From JANELJ01 sp024511395 (GTDB lineage Bacteria > Pseudomonadota > Gammaproteobacteria > GRL18), in NCBI GenBank assembly GCA_963681975.1, contig OY820613.1:806001-870000 (forward strand): a DNA stretch of 64,000 bases, read 5' to 3'. How positions within the stretch are numbered: the stretch's first letter is position 1; each line of letters opens with the position of its first letter. Positions 9,355 through 18,201 of this stretch are shown here, one piece after another. The position numbers and the translations under genes are program-made. The notes under the pieces are model-generated. The model did not search any database. It saw nothing but the letters and a program-made list of their open reading frames with translations, and was not told the origin of the DNA.

Positions 9355-10852
9355 GTCTGCCCTGAATAAAACATAGTGCATTGATTTATAAAGAAATATT
9401 TCTTGATTATGGGTGTTAAATTTGCAGGTTTTTGGTAAAATAAGCCTTATTACCTTGCAAATTTCCAGACCAGAATGAAGCCAGAGAAACAGCCAAAAAT
9501 ACCTCAGGAAGACCTGTTCAGGATGCGCCTTGAAAACATGCTGGACATAAACCATGAGTTGATTAAGTTATCAAAACACATAGATTGGGAAAGTCCTGAT
9601 AAAGAATGGGGCGCTCTGTTTGTATCCACTAAAGGTGCTCCTGCCATACGCACTCGATTGATTGCAGGATTGCATTACCTGAAACACCTGCATGATTTAT
9701 CGGATGAACAGGTAGTAAAAGGCTGGACAGAAAATCCGTACTGGCAGTATTTCTGTGGTGAAGAATACTTTCAGCATAAAATGCCTATATACCCTGTGAC
9801 CATGACCAAATGGCGTAACCGGCTGGGTAAATCAGGCAGTGAAAAATTACTGATTGAAACCATTAAAGCCGGACTAAAGAGTAAAACCATAAAGCCCGGC
9901 AGTTTAAAGAAAGTCACGGTAGATACTACCGTACAGGAAAAGAACATCGCTTTTCCAACCGATTCAAAGCTCCTGAACAAAGCCAGAGAAAACCTGGTTA
10001 AACTGTCCAAAGAGCACGGTATTAAACTGCGTCAGAACTATAATCGGGTTGGGCCGCAATATGTACTAATGGCCAGTCGTTATGCTCATGCAAAACAGTT
10101 TAAACGCATGAAGAAAATGAACAATAAACTGAAATCCCGTTTAGGTCGTGTTAAACGGGATATTGAACGACAACTGCCCAACTATTCTGTTGATATTCAG
10201 TCTCTGTTTGAAGTAGCTCTAAAACAGGCTCAGAAACTGATTGAGCAGGAGCAGCACAGTAAAAACAAGCTTTACAGTTTACATGCACCGGAAGTCGAGT
10301 GTATCAGTAAAGGCAAAGCTCATAAGCCTTATGAATTTGGAGTTAAAACCAGTATCGCGGTAACTAACAAGGAAGGCTTTGTTATTGGTGCTCAAAGTTG
10401 TCCGGGCAATCCTTATGATGGACATACCTTGCTGCCACAACTGGAACAGATAAAACAGTTTACAGCCGTACAACCGGAACACTGCTTTGTTGACCGGGGT
10501 TATCGTGGACATGAAGTAAAAGACACTAAAGTTTTTATCTCAGGTCAGAAGCGAGGCGTTACCCGAAGTATTAAAAAGGCATTAAAACGGCGCAGTGCGA
10601 TTGAGCCTGAAATTGGTCATATGAAAAACGATGGCCGTTTAGACCGCTGCTACCTCAAAGGTGCAGTCGGTGATGCCATTAATGTGGTTATGGTAGCCGC
10701 TGGACATAACTTAAGAAAGATCCTCAATAAGCTCCGGCTTTTGTGGCTCAAAATTATTTCCGGTTTGATGGGGTCTTTTATCAAACCGGGGCAATCAGCT
10801 GCTTTAAACCTGGCTTGATGTCAGGCTTAAAACGGTATTATTCAGGTTGAAC
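9355..10852 (+). mobile_element. IS5-type element, copy 2 (full length, inside phoR)
   Basis: Same 1498-bp unit as copy 1, with left end GTCTGCCCTGAATAA. The flanking 6-bp repeat TACTTA (9349-9354, 10853-10858) is perfect, so this is an unaltered single insertion into phoR. Confidence 0.94.
9475..10818 (+). CDS. IS5-family DDE transposase, copy 2
   Basis: Intact 447-residue transposase with D150, D340 and E377 present. It has His before CFVDRG (PEHCFVDRG), a variant shared with the copies at 48007 and 58672 only, which suggests these three descend from one recent source copy. Confidence 0.9.
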   Translation: MKPEKQPKIPQEDLFRMRLENMLDINHELIKLSKHIDWESPDKEWGALFVSTKGAPAIRTRLIAGLHYLKHLHDLSDEQVVKGWTENPYWQYFCGEEYFQHKMPIYPVTMTKWRNRLGKSGSEKLLIETIKAGLKSKTIKPGSLKKVTVDTTVQEKNIAFPTDSKLLNKARENLVKLSKEHGIKLRQNYNRVGPQYVLMASRYAHAKQFKRMKKMNNKLKSRLGRVKRDIERQLPNYSVDIQSLFEVALKQAQKLIEQEQHSKNKLYSLHAPEVECISKGKAHKPYEFGVKTSIAVTNKEGFVIGAQSCPGNPYDGHTLLPQLEQIKQFTAVQPEHCFVDRGYRGHEVKDTKVFISGQKRGVTRSIKKALKRRSAIEPEIGHMKNDGRLDRCYLKGAVGDAINVVMVAAGHNLRKILNKLRLLWLKIISGLMGSFIKPGQSAALNLA

Positions 10853-11994
10853 TACTTATTCACTGGATATCCAGTTCAGAGCTAAGTCTGTCTCCAGAGC
10901 CATGGGGTATATGGGGTGATGTTTTTCATTATCTTTACCGTTTACGGAGTCAGCAGCATAAGCGCAGCCGTAAAATTCAGACTCTGCTGGAGCGTTATAA
11001 AGAGGCCACTGAGGCGGTGCCTGATGCCACCATGATTCTGGGTAAACGCTGGAAAATTGAATGGTTAAACAGTAAATGTAAAAGTTATCTGGGACTGAAG
11101 CCCCGTAAGGACATTGGCAAACCGTTAACACATCTTTTACACAGTCCGGACTTTATTGCCTTTCTGTAATCCTTTGATTATCTGGGTGAAACATGAACCC
11201 TGGAAATGGATTCGCCGGATAAAATCCGGTGCCTGTCAGTGCGTTTGATCCCCTTTGGTAAACGTTATTTGCTGATAGCCCGAGATATTACTGAGTTTCA
11301 GCAGTTACGGGATGTTAGAAAAGACTTTGTGGCCAATGTCTCCCATGAACTGAGAACCCCGCTGACGGTTATTTCTGGCTATCTGGAAACCTTTGCCGAA
11401 TACCTGGGGGATAATGAAATATACTCTGGTTCCATTAAACTGATGCAGTAGCAGTCGGATCGTATGTGTCGCATTATTGAAGATTTATTACTGCTTTCCA
11501 GGGTTGAGGCCAATGAGAAAAACAGTCACCAGATGGCTATGGTCAGCATGTCCAACCTGGTGGAAATGTTAAAAAATGAGGCGCTGGCTATGAGTAATGG
11601 CCGACATCAGATTTCGGTGGAAATAGACAAAAGCATTCCTTTTTTACAGGGTGATGAGTCGGAACTGCGCAGTGCGTTTACCAATCTGATCAGCAATGCC
11701 ATTTGTTATACGCCCGATGGCGGAGCCATTACTATCCGCTGGTAGCGTAAAGGTAAAAAACAGTTCTGTTTTGAGGTTGAGGATACCGGTGAAGGGATAG
11801 AGCAGAAGCATCTGGAGCGATTAACTGAGTGTTTTTACCGTGCAGAAGTGGGGCGATCCCGCGCCAGCGGCGGAACAGGACTGGAACTGGCGATAGTCAA
11901 GCATGTCTTGAATCATCATGCCAGACTGCTTATAAGCAGTGAACCGGGTAAAGGCTCAGTGTTCTGTTGTGAGTTTAATGAGCAGAAATTTAAT

Positions 11995-12274
11995 TTATAA
12001 GTTGTAAAAATTCTGTGGGATCGGAGTAAAAAACAGGCCCATTTCACTGCCTTTTATGCGGGTGACTTTAGCGGCAATGGTAAATACACTGTTCTGTTTT
12101 TTATCAATGGGCAGATAGACATTCACATCATCCAGCCGGGAAAAATTAACACCGGACACCCCCTTAACCAGCATACCTCCCTGGCCGATATTAACGGCTG
12201 TGGCTTTGGCTCGTTTGCGGTTTGGAAGATCAATGCTGACCGGAAAACTGTCTCTGTTCCGGGGTGTTTAGCAT
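11995..12274 (-). pseudogene. PilZ-domain protein, probably frameshifted
   Basis: The minus strand encodes a PilZ-like stretch: RNRDSFPVSIDLPNRKRAKA, then AVNIGQGGMLVKGV in the position of the D/N-x-S-x-x-G motif, ending with FFTPIPQNFYNL and a stop at 11997-11995 that overlaps the end of phoR. A plausible ATG at 12274-12272 begins MLNTP in a different frame, and one extra C in the following C-run would join the two. So it is either a frameshifted small PilZ protein or the tail of a longer one. The 119 bp upstream, to the DHH gene, hold nothing recognisable. Confidence 0.6.
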
Positions 12275-12393
12275 ATTTTATTAATCTCTTGTCAATTCAG
12301 TTTTGTTATTATTAACAATTATTAATTTTACTCTCTTAAAACAGATAGTCCAGTTTCTGTTTCTGGAAATGCATACGATTTCGCAATAGTAAT

Positions 12394-13356
12394 TCAGCTA
12401 AACTGCTGTGAGAAGCGCTCAATAAAAAGCTTCAATTGCTCAACAGGTAAATGATTAATACCGGCTGCTGCCTGACGGCCACCGCCAGTATCAAACTGAC
12501 GGCATAATTCATCAGCTCCGGTTTTATTATTTAATGGCGCACGAACACTGATTAAATAGCCGCCCTGTTTATTATGTGTCAGAACGGCATGGGCACGATC
12601 CGGATAGCGGTTGACCAGATTATTACTGAAAATACCACTCATACGTCGAGCCCAAGGTGCATCGGGTAAAATAAACAGGGCGACCTTATCAGTTTCGTAT
12701 TCACTGCTTAAGCTGTTAATATGAGCAGAATCTTCCTGGTATCCCTGTTTAAGGGTGATAAAAGCAGATTGGGGATCATTGATAAACTCAAATGGATCTG
12801 GATAGGGCAGGAGCTGTTTAAAAAGTTCAGCCGGATGAAAATGTAAATCCTCAATACTGGCACCATAACCATTATAATTAAGCAGTATACCCAGTTCCTG
12901 CAATGTCTCTGATTGTTCAGTACTTAACTGATGCTGTTGTGCCAGGCTTTGAGCACTTTTGTTCAGGTTATCACCAAAAGCGCCGGTGACAGCCCACAGG
13001 TAATGTTTATTATCCAGATACTGGTTGATTAATAAACTGGTACAGATATACGGCTCAGTATTTATTTGGGTTTTTAAATTAGAGTGTTCCGGCATTTCAC
13101 CATAAAAGTGATGGTCACAATAAAATACTTCAGCTTCGGCATTGAGAATTCGCAACAGATCTTCTCTGTTTTTATCCAGGGAAATGTCCAGCACGGTCAC
13201 CTGGTCGCCGTTTTGTGCCGTGACCTGTTTGAGTAATTGTATATCCCGTTTAATACCGGTGATTAGCCGGGATGGCTCTTTAGTTTGCCCCTGTCTGAGT
13301 TGCAACAGGGCGCAGATACCATCAGCATCACCATTAAATACATCAATTTTTGCCAT
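12394..13356 (-). CDS. DHH-superfamily phosphoesterase
   Basis: The 320-residue protein begins with the metal-binding motif DVFNGDADGICAL, has a further Asp motif (VTVLDISLDKN) and the family-naming YCDHHFYG near residue 100, and ends with a DHHA1-type GGGRQAAAGI. This is the fold of RecJ, NrnA and related Mn-dependent phosphoesterases. Length fits the small stand-alone DHH-DHHA1 members that act on nucleotides, cyclic dinucleotides or short RNA; the substrate cannot be told. ATG start. It lies 41 bp downstream of sat-cysC on the same strand and may be co-transcribed with it, where turnover of PAP/PAPS-like nucleotides would make sense; that link is only inference. Confidence 0.8.
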   Translation of the reverse strand: MAKIDVFNGDADGICALLQLRQGQTKEPSRLITGIKRDIQLLKQVTAQNGDQVTVLDISLDKNREDLLRILNAEAEVFYCDHHFYGEMPEHSNLKTQINTEPYICTSLLINQYLDNKHYLWAVTGAFGDNLNKSAQSLAQQHQLSTEQSETLQELGILLNYNGYGASIEDLHFHPAELFKQLLPYPDPFEFINDPQSAFITLKQGYQEDSAHINSLSSEYETDKVALFILPDAPWARRMSGIFSNNLVNRYPDRAHAVLTHNKQGGYLISVRAPLNNKTGADELCRQFDTGGGRQAAAGINHLPVEQLKLFIERFSQQFS

Positions 13357-13397
13357 TTATTATTCCATTTTTTCAATTATTCAGTGTACCTAAAGCG

Positions 13398-15140
13398 TTA
13401 AAAAATACTATTACAGTCTTCTGTGGTATCAATAAAACCTTCCCGGAATAGGTGCAGGTAAATTTCCTGGGCAGCTTCCATGGCAGACAGACTGCTGGTA
13501 TCGATTCTTATTTCCGGGTTTTCGGGTACTTCATAGGGATCGCTGATACCGGTAAACTCAGGTATAACACCTTCCCGTGCCTTGGCGTATAAACCCTTGC
13601 GGTCACGGTCTTCACAGACTTCCAGAGGTGTGGCGACATGGATTTCGATAAAGGCACCGTGCTGTTCAATTAGATCCCTGGCTTCCCGGCGCATCTGAGT
13701 GTACGGCGCAATGGGGGTGCAGATAGCCACCCCACCGTTTTTGGTGATCTCATTGGCCACAAAACCAATACGGCGGATATTGATATTGCGGTCTTTTCTA
13801 GAAAAGCCCAGTTCGCTGGATAAATTATGACGCACAATATCACCGTCTAAAAGTGTAATAGGACGAGTACCCAGTTCAATTAGCTTGGCATAAATGATCT
13901 TGGCTAGGGTGGACTTGCCGGAGCCGGACAGGCCGGTAAAAAACAGGGTAAAGCCCTGTTTGCACCGGGAAGGGTAGGCATTACTAAGTGCTTTTAAAAC
14001 TTTGGGGTAGCTGAACCAGTCAGGAATGTTCTGTCCTGAATAGAGCCGGGTTTTGACCTCGTTGTCACTGAGTAATTCACTTTCCAGGTTTTGCTCAAGG
14101 ATTTTGGACATGGGCAGAAATTTTTTCTGCTCCTTAATATAACGGGTTTCTTCCAGTGTAATAATCTGAATACCCAGCTCTTCCTGATGCTTTAAGGCGG
14201 CTTCCTGTGAGGCGTACTGACTGTAATAAGCGTCACTGCCGCCATTATGTCTGGGTGGAGAAGCGTGTTCCGGGCCAATAATAATATGGGAACAACCGTA
14301 GTTTTTATTTACTATAGCCTGCCAGAGGGCTTCTCTGGGGCCGGCCATACGCATGGCCATGGGCAACAGGGACATCGCCGCCATATTGGCAGGAAAGTAT
14401 TTCATTATGGCCTGGTAACAATGTACCCGGGCATAATAATGCAGATCACCGGGTTTGGTCATGCCTACTGTAGGGTGGATCAGTATATTGGCCTGTGCCT
14501 CTTTGGCCGCAGCCAGAGTAATCTCACGGTGAACCCGGTGCATGGGCTTACTGGTCTGAAAAGCCACCACCTTGTTCCAGCATCTTTTATTAAACAGCTT
14601 TCTTAATTCCTGCGGATTGGACCAGAGGCTTTCAAATTCAAAATGCTGGGGCAGTTCAATACCCAGTACCTTACCGCCGACATAAAACTCGTCGGTCTGG
14701 TTATACAGATAATCGACACCGGGGTGCATTTCAGAGGTGGTGCCGTACACGGCTTCAGCTTCTGCTTTTTTATCCGCCTGCCAGATATCTTCAACAATTA
14801 AAATCGCAGGGGTAAAGCCTTCTGAATCTCTTAAAGCCAGTTTATCCCCGGGTTTTAGCTGTTCAGCCAGTTGGGCACTGATATCCAGGTTAATGGGAAT
14901 GGGCCATAATAATCCGTCTGGCAGACGGCTGGTTTCTATAACCGACTGCCAGGTCGGCTGATTCATAAAACCCTGCAGGGGAGAGAAAGCGCCATTAACC
15001 AGCAATTCCAGATCGCATAATTGCCTCTGAGTCAGAGTAATGGCAGGATAGTCCTGAGAATAGTTTTTTAATTCTTCTGCTGCCTGGCTGTCTACCAGGA
15101 GATTAACGAGTTGACCGCCATGGGCCTGGGGGGTGTTCAT
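13398..15140 (-). CDS. Bifunctional ATP sulfurylase / APS kinase
   Basis: The 580-residue protein has an N-terminal ATP sulfurylase domain (about 1-385) and a C-terminal APS kinase domain (about 395-570). The sulfurylase part includes QTSKPMHRVH, a variant of the QxxNPxHxxH nucleotide-binding motif, and IIIGPEHASPP. The kinase part has the P-loop GLSGSGKST, the DGDIVRHNLSSELGFS APS-binding motif and the FIEIHVATPLEVCEDRD segment. Together they turn sulfate and ATP into APS and then PAPS. The order Sat-then-CysC in one chain differs from the E. coli CysDN/CysC arrangement. No cysH, sox or dsr genes are in the window, so assimilatory use is assumed. Confidence 0.9.
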   Translation of the reverse strand: MNTPQAHGGQLVNLLVDSQAAEELKNYSQDYPAITLTQRQLCDLELLVNGAFSPLQGFMNQPTWQSVIETSRLPDGLLWPIPINLDISAQLAEQLKPGDKLALRDSEGFTPAILIVEDIWQADKKAEAEAVYGTTSEMHPGVDYLYNQTDEFYVGGKVLGIELPQHFEFESLWSNPQELRKLFNKRCWNKVVAFQTSKPMHRVHREITLAAAKEAQANILIHPTVGMTKPGDLHYYARVHCYQAIMKYFPANMAAMSLLPMAMRMAGPREALWQAIVNKNYGCSHIIIGPEHASPPRHNGGSDAYYSQYASQEAALKHQEELGIQIITLEETRYIKEQKKFLPMSKILEQNLESELLSDNEVKTRLYSGQNIPDWFSYPKVLKALSNAYPSRCKQGFTLFFTGLSGSGKSTLAKIIYAKLIELGTRPITLLDGDIVRHNLSSELGFSRKDRNINIRRIGFVANEITKNGGVAICTPIAPYTQMRREARDLIEQHGAFIEIHVATPLEVCEDRDRKGLYAKAREGVIPEFTGISDPYEVPENPEIRIDTSSLSAMEAAQEIYLHLFREGFIDTTEDCNSIF

Positions 15141-15247
15141 GCTTTACTTTAACCTTAAACGTAAAATCAATTAAAAAAGTGACTAATTCTGTGTTACTTT
15201 AATCAATAATTGACTTTATTGCTGTAGGTAAAAGTTGATAGTCTATT

Positions 15248-15699
15248 TTAAACTGAAAAATTCTTAACAATTCCTTCCATATTCTGGGATAAGGTATTCA
15301 TTTGATCACTGGCTGTTTTGAGTTGCTCAATATTATTTAAAATCTCCTTACCGGTAATCCCCCCGAAAAATAATTCTTTTCATAAGTAGAATTTTCCATT
15401 AAATTATTAATGAGGAGAACCTACAATGAAGAAGTCCAGATTTACAGAATCTCAGATCATCGGCATTCTGAAAGAAGCTGAATCAGGTGTGCCAGTCACT
15501 GAATTATGTCGCACCCATGGTTTTGCATCAAGGCATAATCTTTTTCATTTCGTCTGAGCATCAGCATGTCGGACAATAATTGATTGTTTATGCTTTGGGT
15601 GGCTGCCAAGTTATTTAAGGTTGTCATAGAAAAAACAGATAACAACAGGGAAAGCGCTATAATTTCTGCTATTAATAACAATTTTGCTTTTATGGTCAT
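15248..15699 (-). pseudogene. Methyl-accepting chemotaxis protein, middle deleted and replaced by an IS3 fragment
   Basis: On the minus strand the start (15699) encodes MTIKAKLLLIAEIIALSLLL, a signal-anchor helix, and continues to LMLRRNEKDYALM, a typical MCP periplasmic start. After about 57 residues the frame enters an IS3 piece (15354-15531). Beyond it, 15353-15248 encodes the last ~34 residues of an MCP (NNIEQLKTASDQMNTLSQ...VKNFSV, stop at 15250). The whole signalling domain is gone. The IS3 piece therefore marks the site of a deletion of well over 1 kb, if the gene had normal length. Confidence 0.75.
15354..15531 (+). mobile_element. IS3-family fragment (5' end and start of orfA)
   Basis: After a short leader, ATG 15426 opens MKKSRFTESQIIGILKEAE, the helix-turn-helix start of an IS3-family OrfA. 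It breaks off after ~35 codons at THGFAS, where chemotaxis-receptor sequence resumes on the other strand. orfB is absent here. A C-terminal OrfB fragment exists at 40198-40389, but whether it came from the same element is unknown. Confidence 0.75.
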
Positions 15700-15821
15700 A
15701 TGTCATCCTGTATTTTGCTATAATTTTTAAAATGATAATAAAACTAAAGTTTAGAGTTTCAGCTCCCCCAAAAAGGAGAATCATTTAAAATTTATTGATT
15801 ACCTCAGTTAACCGATAGTCC

Positions 15822-15933
15822 GTAACAGGAACCGGGTATCCCTTGCTGAAGCCGCCGTGAATCCGTCCATGGAGGCTTTTCGACAGCCACCCTGCTGTCG
15901 AAACTTCATCAAGGGACACCCGGCCCCTGTTAC
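15822..15933. repeat. 112-nt imperfect palindrome in the IS4-type leader, copy 1
   Basis: The outer arms GTAACAGGAACCGGGTATCC and the complement of the CACCCGGCCCCTGTTAC side pair over about 30 bp with a few mismatches. A second stem inside pairs TTTCGACAG with CTGTCGAAA around CCACCCTG. A short flanking pair, GATTACCTCAG / CCGAGGTAAAC, extends the outer stem across a bulge. The same 112-nt unit is at 22691-22802 and 53829-53940. It could be a structured transcript, a transposase-binding region or a captured intergenic palindrome. Confidence 0.7.
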
Positions 15934-16092
15934 TCCGAGGTAAACAAAATAATTCAGTAAAAACAGGAAAAAAATGTAAAAAAAAGCAAAAAACAGTTGA
16001 CAAAAATTCGGCAACATTGCTGCTGCTTCTTAAAAGAGCTATCTTTTAAGAAGCGGCCTTCAGTAAGAAAAAACAAACTTCTGGAGGCCGCA

Positions 16093-17276
16093 ATGCACAC
16101 CAAAGGATACGGCAATATCCCTGATGAACTATTTTTATTACATAACATTTTTAACCCAAGCGCTACCCCTTAGGTAGGAGCACAAAAACCTTTATTGAGT
16201 TACTAATATCTTAAACTGATGAGACAGTGGACGGCTCTGTTTCTAAAGCTGTTTGGGGATAATCCGGTTTATCTGGCCATAGATGACTCTATCGTGCTGC
16301 GTCATTCCAAAAAGGCCCCCATGAGTCAGATACACCACCAGCATGGTAATAAAACCAATCTGTCCCGGTATGTCAGAGGGCAATGCCGGGTAGCACTGGC
16401 TGCGATTGTTAAGTGTTCTGGCTGTAATACGCCTCTGCCATTGTTATTACGTTTAACACCACAGGCCGGTAACAGTGGTAAACTGGTGATTGCCCGAAGT
16501 CTTATCCGGGCATTGCTGGAACCGCTAAAAGATAAAGCGGTTACTGTATTGGTGGACAGTTTGTATATGTGCCGTTCTTTTATTGAACCGGTACAGGCTT
16601 ATAATATGACGGTTATAGGTCAGGTACGAATCGATACCGTATTATATAAACGACCCTGGCAAGGTAAAGGCCGGGGACAACCCGGAAAATATGGGACACG
16701 TTATACAAAAGAAGAAATTAAACGACTGCCTTTAAATAAGGAAACCGTACACCTGTATGGACGTGAACAGCAGGTTAATTACCGAACAGCGGTGGCTAAA
16801 GCCCGCTTTCTGAATGGCCGGTCGGTATGCTTTGTCTGGTGTGAGTTTGAGGACTCTAAAGGGAAAAAAGACCACGTCTATTACTGTCAACAGATATGCA
16901 GTTAAGTGGTCTGGATATTATTATCGCTTATGAAAAGCGCTGGTCGATTGAGCCCTTGTTCAATCAGTTAAAAAATGACTGGGGCATGAAACAGACCTGG
17001 CAGAAAACCCGGAAGGTGTTACATCGATGGGTACACATTATTGCTCCGGGGTATATTATACCTCAATTGCGGGCTATTAAATGTCCGGATTCGGTATTGC
17101 GCTTAATTGATAATACGCCCTGGCGAAAGAATACACCCATTACTGCCGGAAGAATACGAATGGGATTGATAAGGTATTTTTCGCAGGTTAGGGTCAGGGA
17201 CTGGTGGGATGGTAAGTCCCAAAAATTCCACCCGCCGGATACGGATATTTTAAGGCGATTTGAAGATTTGTTATAA
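16093..17276 (+). pseudogene. IS4-signature transposase, copy 1, deleted and frameshifted
   Basis: The intact protein can be reconstructed from the three copies: MHTKGYGNIP start, first Asp in LAIDDSIVLR, second in TVLVDSWYM, and the perfect IS4 signature Y-x2-R-x3-E-x6-K in YEKRWSIEPLFNQLK. In this copy about 113 bp are missing after the codons for KTFIELL (around 16205), so the N-terminus is out of frame, and a run of six A (around 16865) shifts the frame so that the last 126 codons (16896-17276) read separately. Both lesions should inactivate it. Confidence 0.85.
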
Positions 17277-17502
17277 AAACAATTTCAAAACAGCTGGTTA
17301 TAAACAAATTGTTAAAGAACGTATGAGCGAAACAGGACTCTCAAGGGTGAGCTGTCGCTCTAAACTTTAGATAATAAAATAGCCCTAAAGATATTATTGG
17401 CATTTTCCAATATTACTTGAGTAAAATTAGCTTATATTTATAAAAATTCAATTAATTATGTTTTAACCCATAAATTATTCGGACTAAAGTTTAGGAGACA
17501 GG

Positions 17503-17790
17503 ATGAAGACTTTTATTTACCGGGCATCAAAAAAGCCTGATTCCTATCTTTATATTGTTCAACAGGATGATTTTTCTAATGTGCCTGAAGCCCTGTTAAA
17601 GGTATTGGGCAAGCTGGAACTGGCCATGGAACTGGAATTGCATAATGAACGGAAACTGGCCCGGGCCGATGTGGATAAAGTAAGGCAGGCCTTGCAGGAA
17701 GATAGTTTTTATCTGCAGATGCCGGATGAGTCGGATAAGCTGGCACTGGCCGGGAAAAAGCCGGTGTCTAATCCTGTGCCCAGACTATAG
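17503..17790 (+). CDS. ycgL: YcgL-domain protein
   Basis: The 95-residue protein matches the gammaproteobacterial YcgL family: start MKTFIYRASKKPDSYLY, then VPEALLKVLGKLELAMELEL and LARADVDKVRQALQEDSFYLQMP. The family has a small alpha/beta fold and no firmly assigned reaction. ATG start with an aggaga ribosome-binding site. IS4-type copy 1 lies about 120 bp upstream and may have displaced its original promoter. It is convergent with the small membrane protein gene at 17816. Confidence 0.85.
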   Translation: MKTFIYRASKKPDSYLYIVQQDDFSNVPEALLKVLGKLELAMELELHNERKLARADVDKVRQALQEDSFYLQMPDESDKLALAGKKPVSNPVPRL

Positions 17791-17815
17791 GTAATCATGT
17801 TATAGGAGGTAGGTT

Positions 17816-18172
17816 TCAGGTTTTAGGAGTGGGGCGGGATCTTAGTTCGATTTTTTTGCGGAAAATGTGTTTGTAGTGTTTCATCCAGTACAGCATGGCA
17901 ATGGCTTCGCCAATAACCGCAGGGATGCTGATACGGTTTTTATAGAGGATCAGGTCGGGGTCAAGTGGCCAGAACAGCCAGAGCAGTAGAGCTATAAACC
18001 AGGCCGTAATATAAGTGGCGGCCAGACAGCTCAGGGCATGTTTTATGGTTCGGTCGGACGGGGCAATAAATCGTGCCATAACCAGCCACTGGCCAATGGT
18101 AATTATAATTTGTATAGGGACATTAATAAAAAAAGCCAGTACCATTGCGTTCAGTATCTGCAGGAAATTCAT
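17816..18172 (-). CDS. Small membrane protein of unknown function
   Basis: The 118-residue product has three likely transmembrane helices (ILNAMVLAFFINVPIQIIITIGQW; a second at about 50-70 ending WFIALLLWLFWPL; a weaker one around 80-95) and a basic C-terminus (HIFRKKIELRSRP). I do not recognise a family. It starts 29 bp after the argF stop on the same strand, so it may be the last gene of the argD-argF transcript. No arginine-related motif is visible. Confidence 0.6.
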   Translation of the reverse strand: MNFLQILNAMVLAFFINVPIQIIITIGQWLVMARFIAPSDRTIKHALSCLAATYITAWFIALLLWLFWPLDPDLILYKNRISIPAVIGEAIAMLYWMKHYKHIFRKKIELRSRPTPKT

Positions 18173-18201
18173 AAGTATTACCCGGTTTCTGAACTAAAAA
18201 T

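Larger units (their letters stand above)
9192..12000 (+). pseudogene. phoR: Phosphate sensor kinase PhoR, IS-interrupted with four stop codons
   Basis: The reading frame starts at ATG 9192 with two hydrophobic helices and is interrupted after about 54 codons by IS5-type copy 2; removing the IS and one TACTTA repeat restores the frame (LYHLRVLIHWISSSE). The frame then runs through a PAS-like part (AVPDATMILGKRWKIEWLN), the dimerisation and phospho-acceptor region (VANVSHELRTPLTV, His present) and the ATPase domain (NLISNAICYTP, DTGEGIEQKHL) to 12000. Stops in frame are TAA 11167, TGA 11194, TAG 11449 and TAG 11743, each one transition away from Gln or Arg. The ATPase G2 box reads GGTGLEL where GTGLGL is usual. 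The gene is clearly non-functional. Confidence 0.92.
15744..17370 (+). mobile_element. IS4-signature element, copy 1 (1627 bp)
   Basis: Terminal inverted repeats begin CTAAAGTTTAGAG at both ends (CTAAAGTTTAGAGTTTCAGC left, complement of GCTGTCGCTCTAAACTTTAG right). The flanking 9-bp repeat ATAATAAAA (15735-15743, 17371-17379) is perfect. A leader of about 350 bp precedes the transposase and holds a long palindrome (15822-15933). Relative to copy 3 this copy lacks about 113 bp near the transposase N-terminus and carries a private perfect hairpin (12-bp arms, 16026-16053). Confidence 0.92.

Noticed and set aside
11206..11745. Several short frames in the phoR region as separate small kinase proteins
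   Set aside because: They are one continuous frame cut by stops and align in order with a single PhoR.
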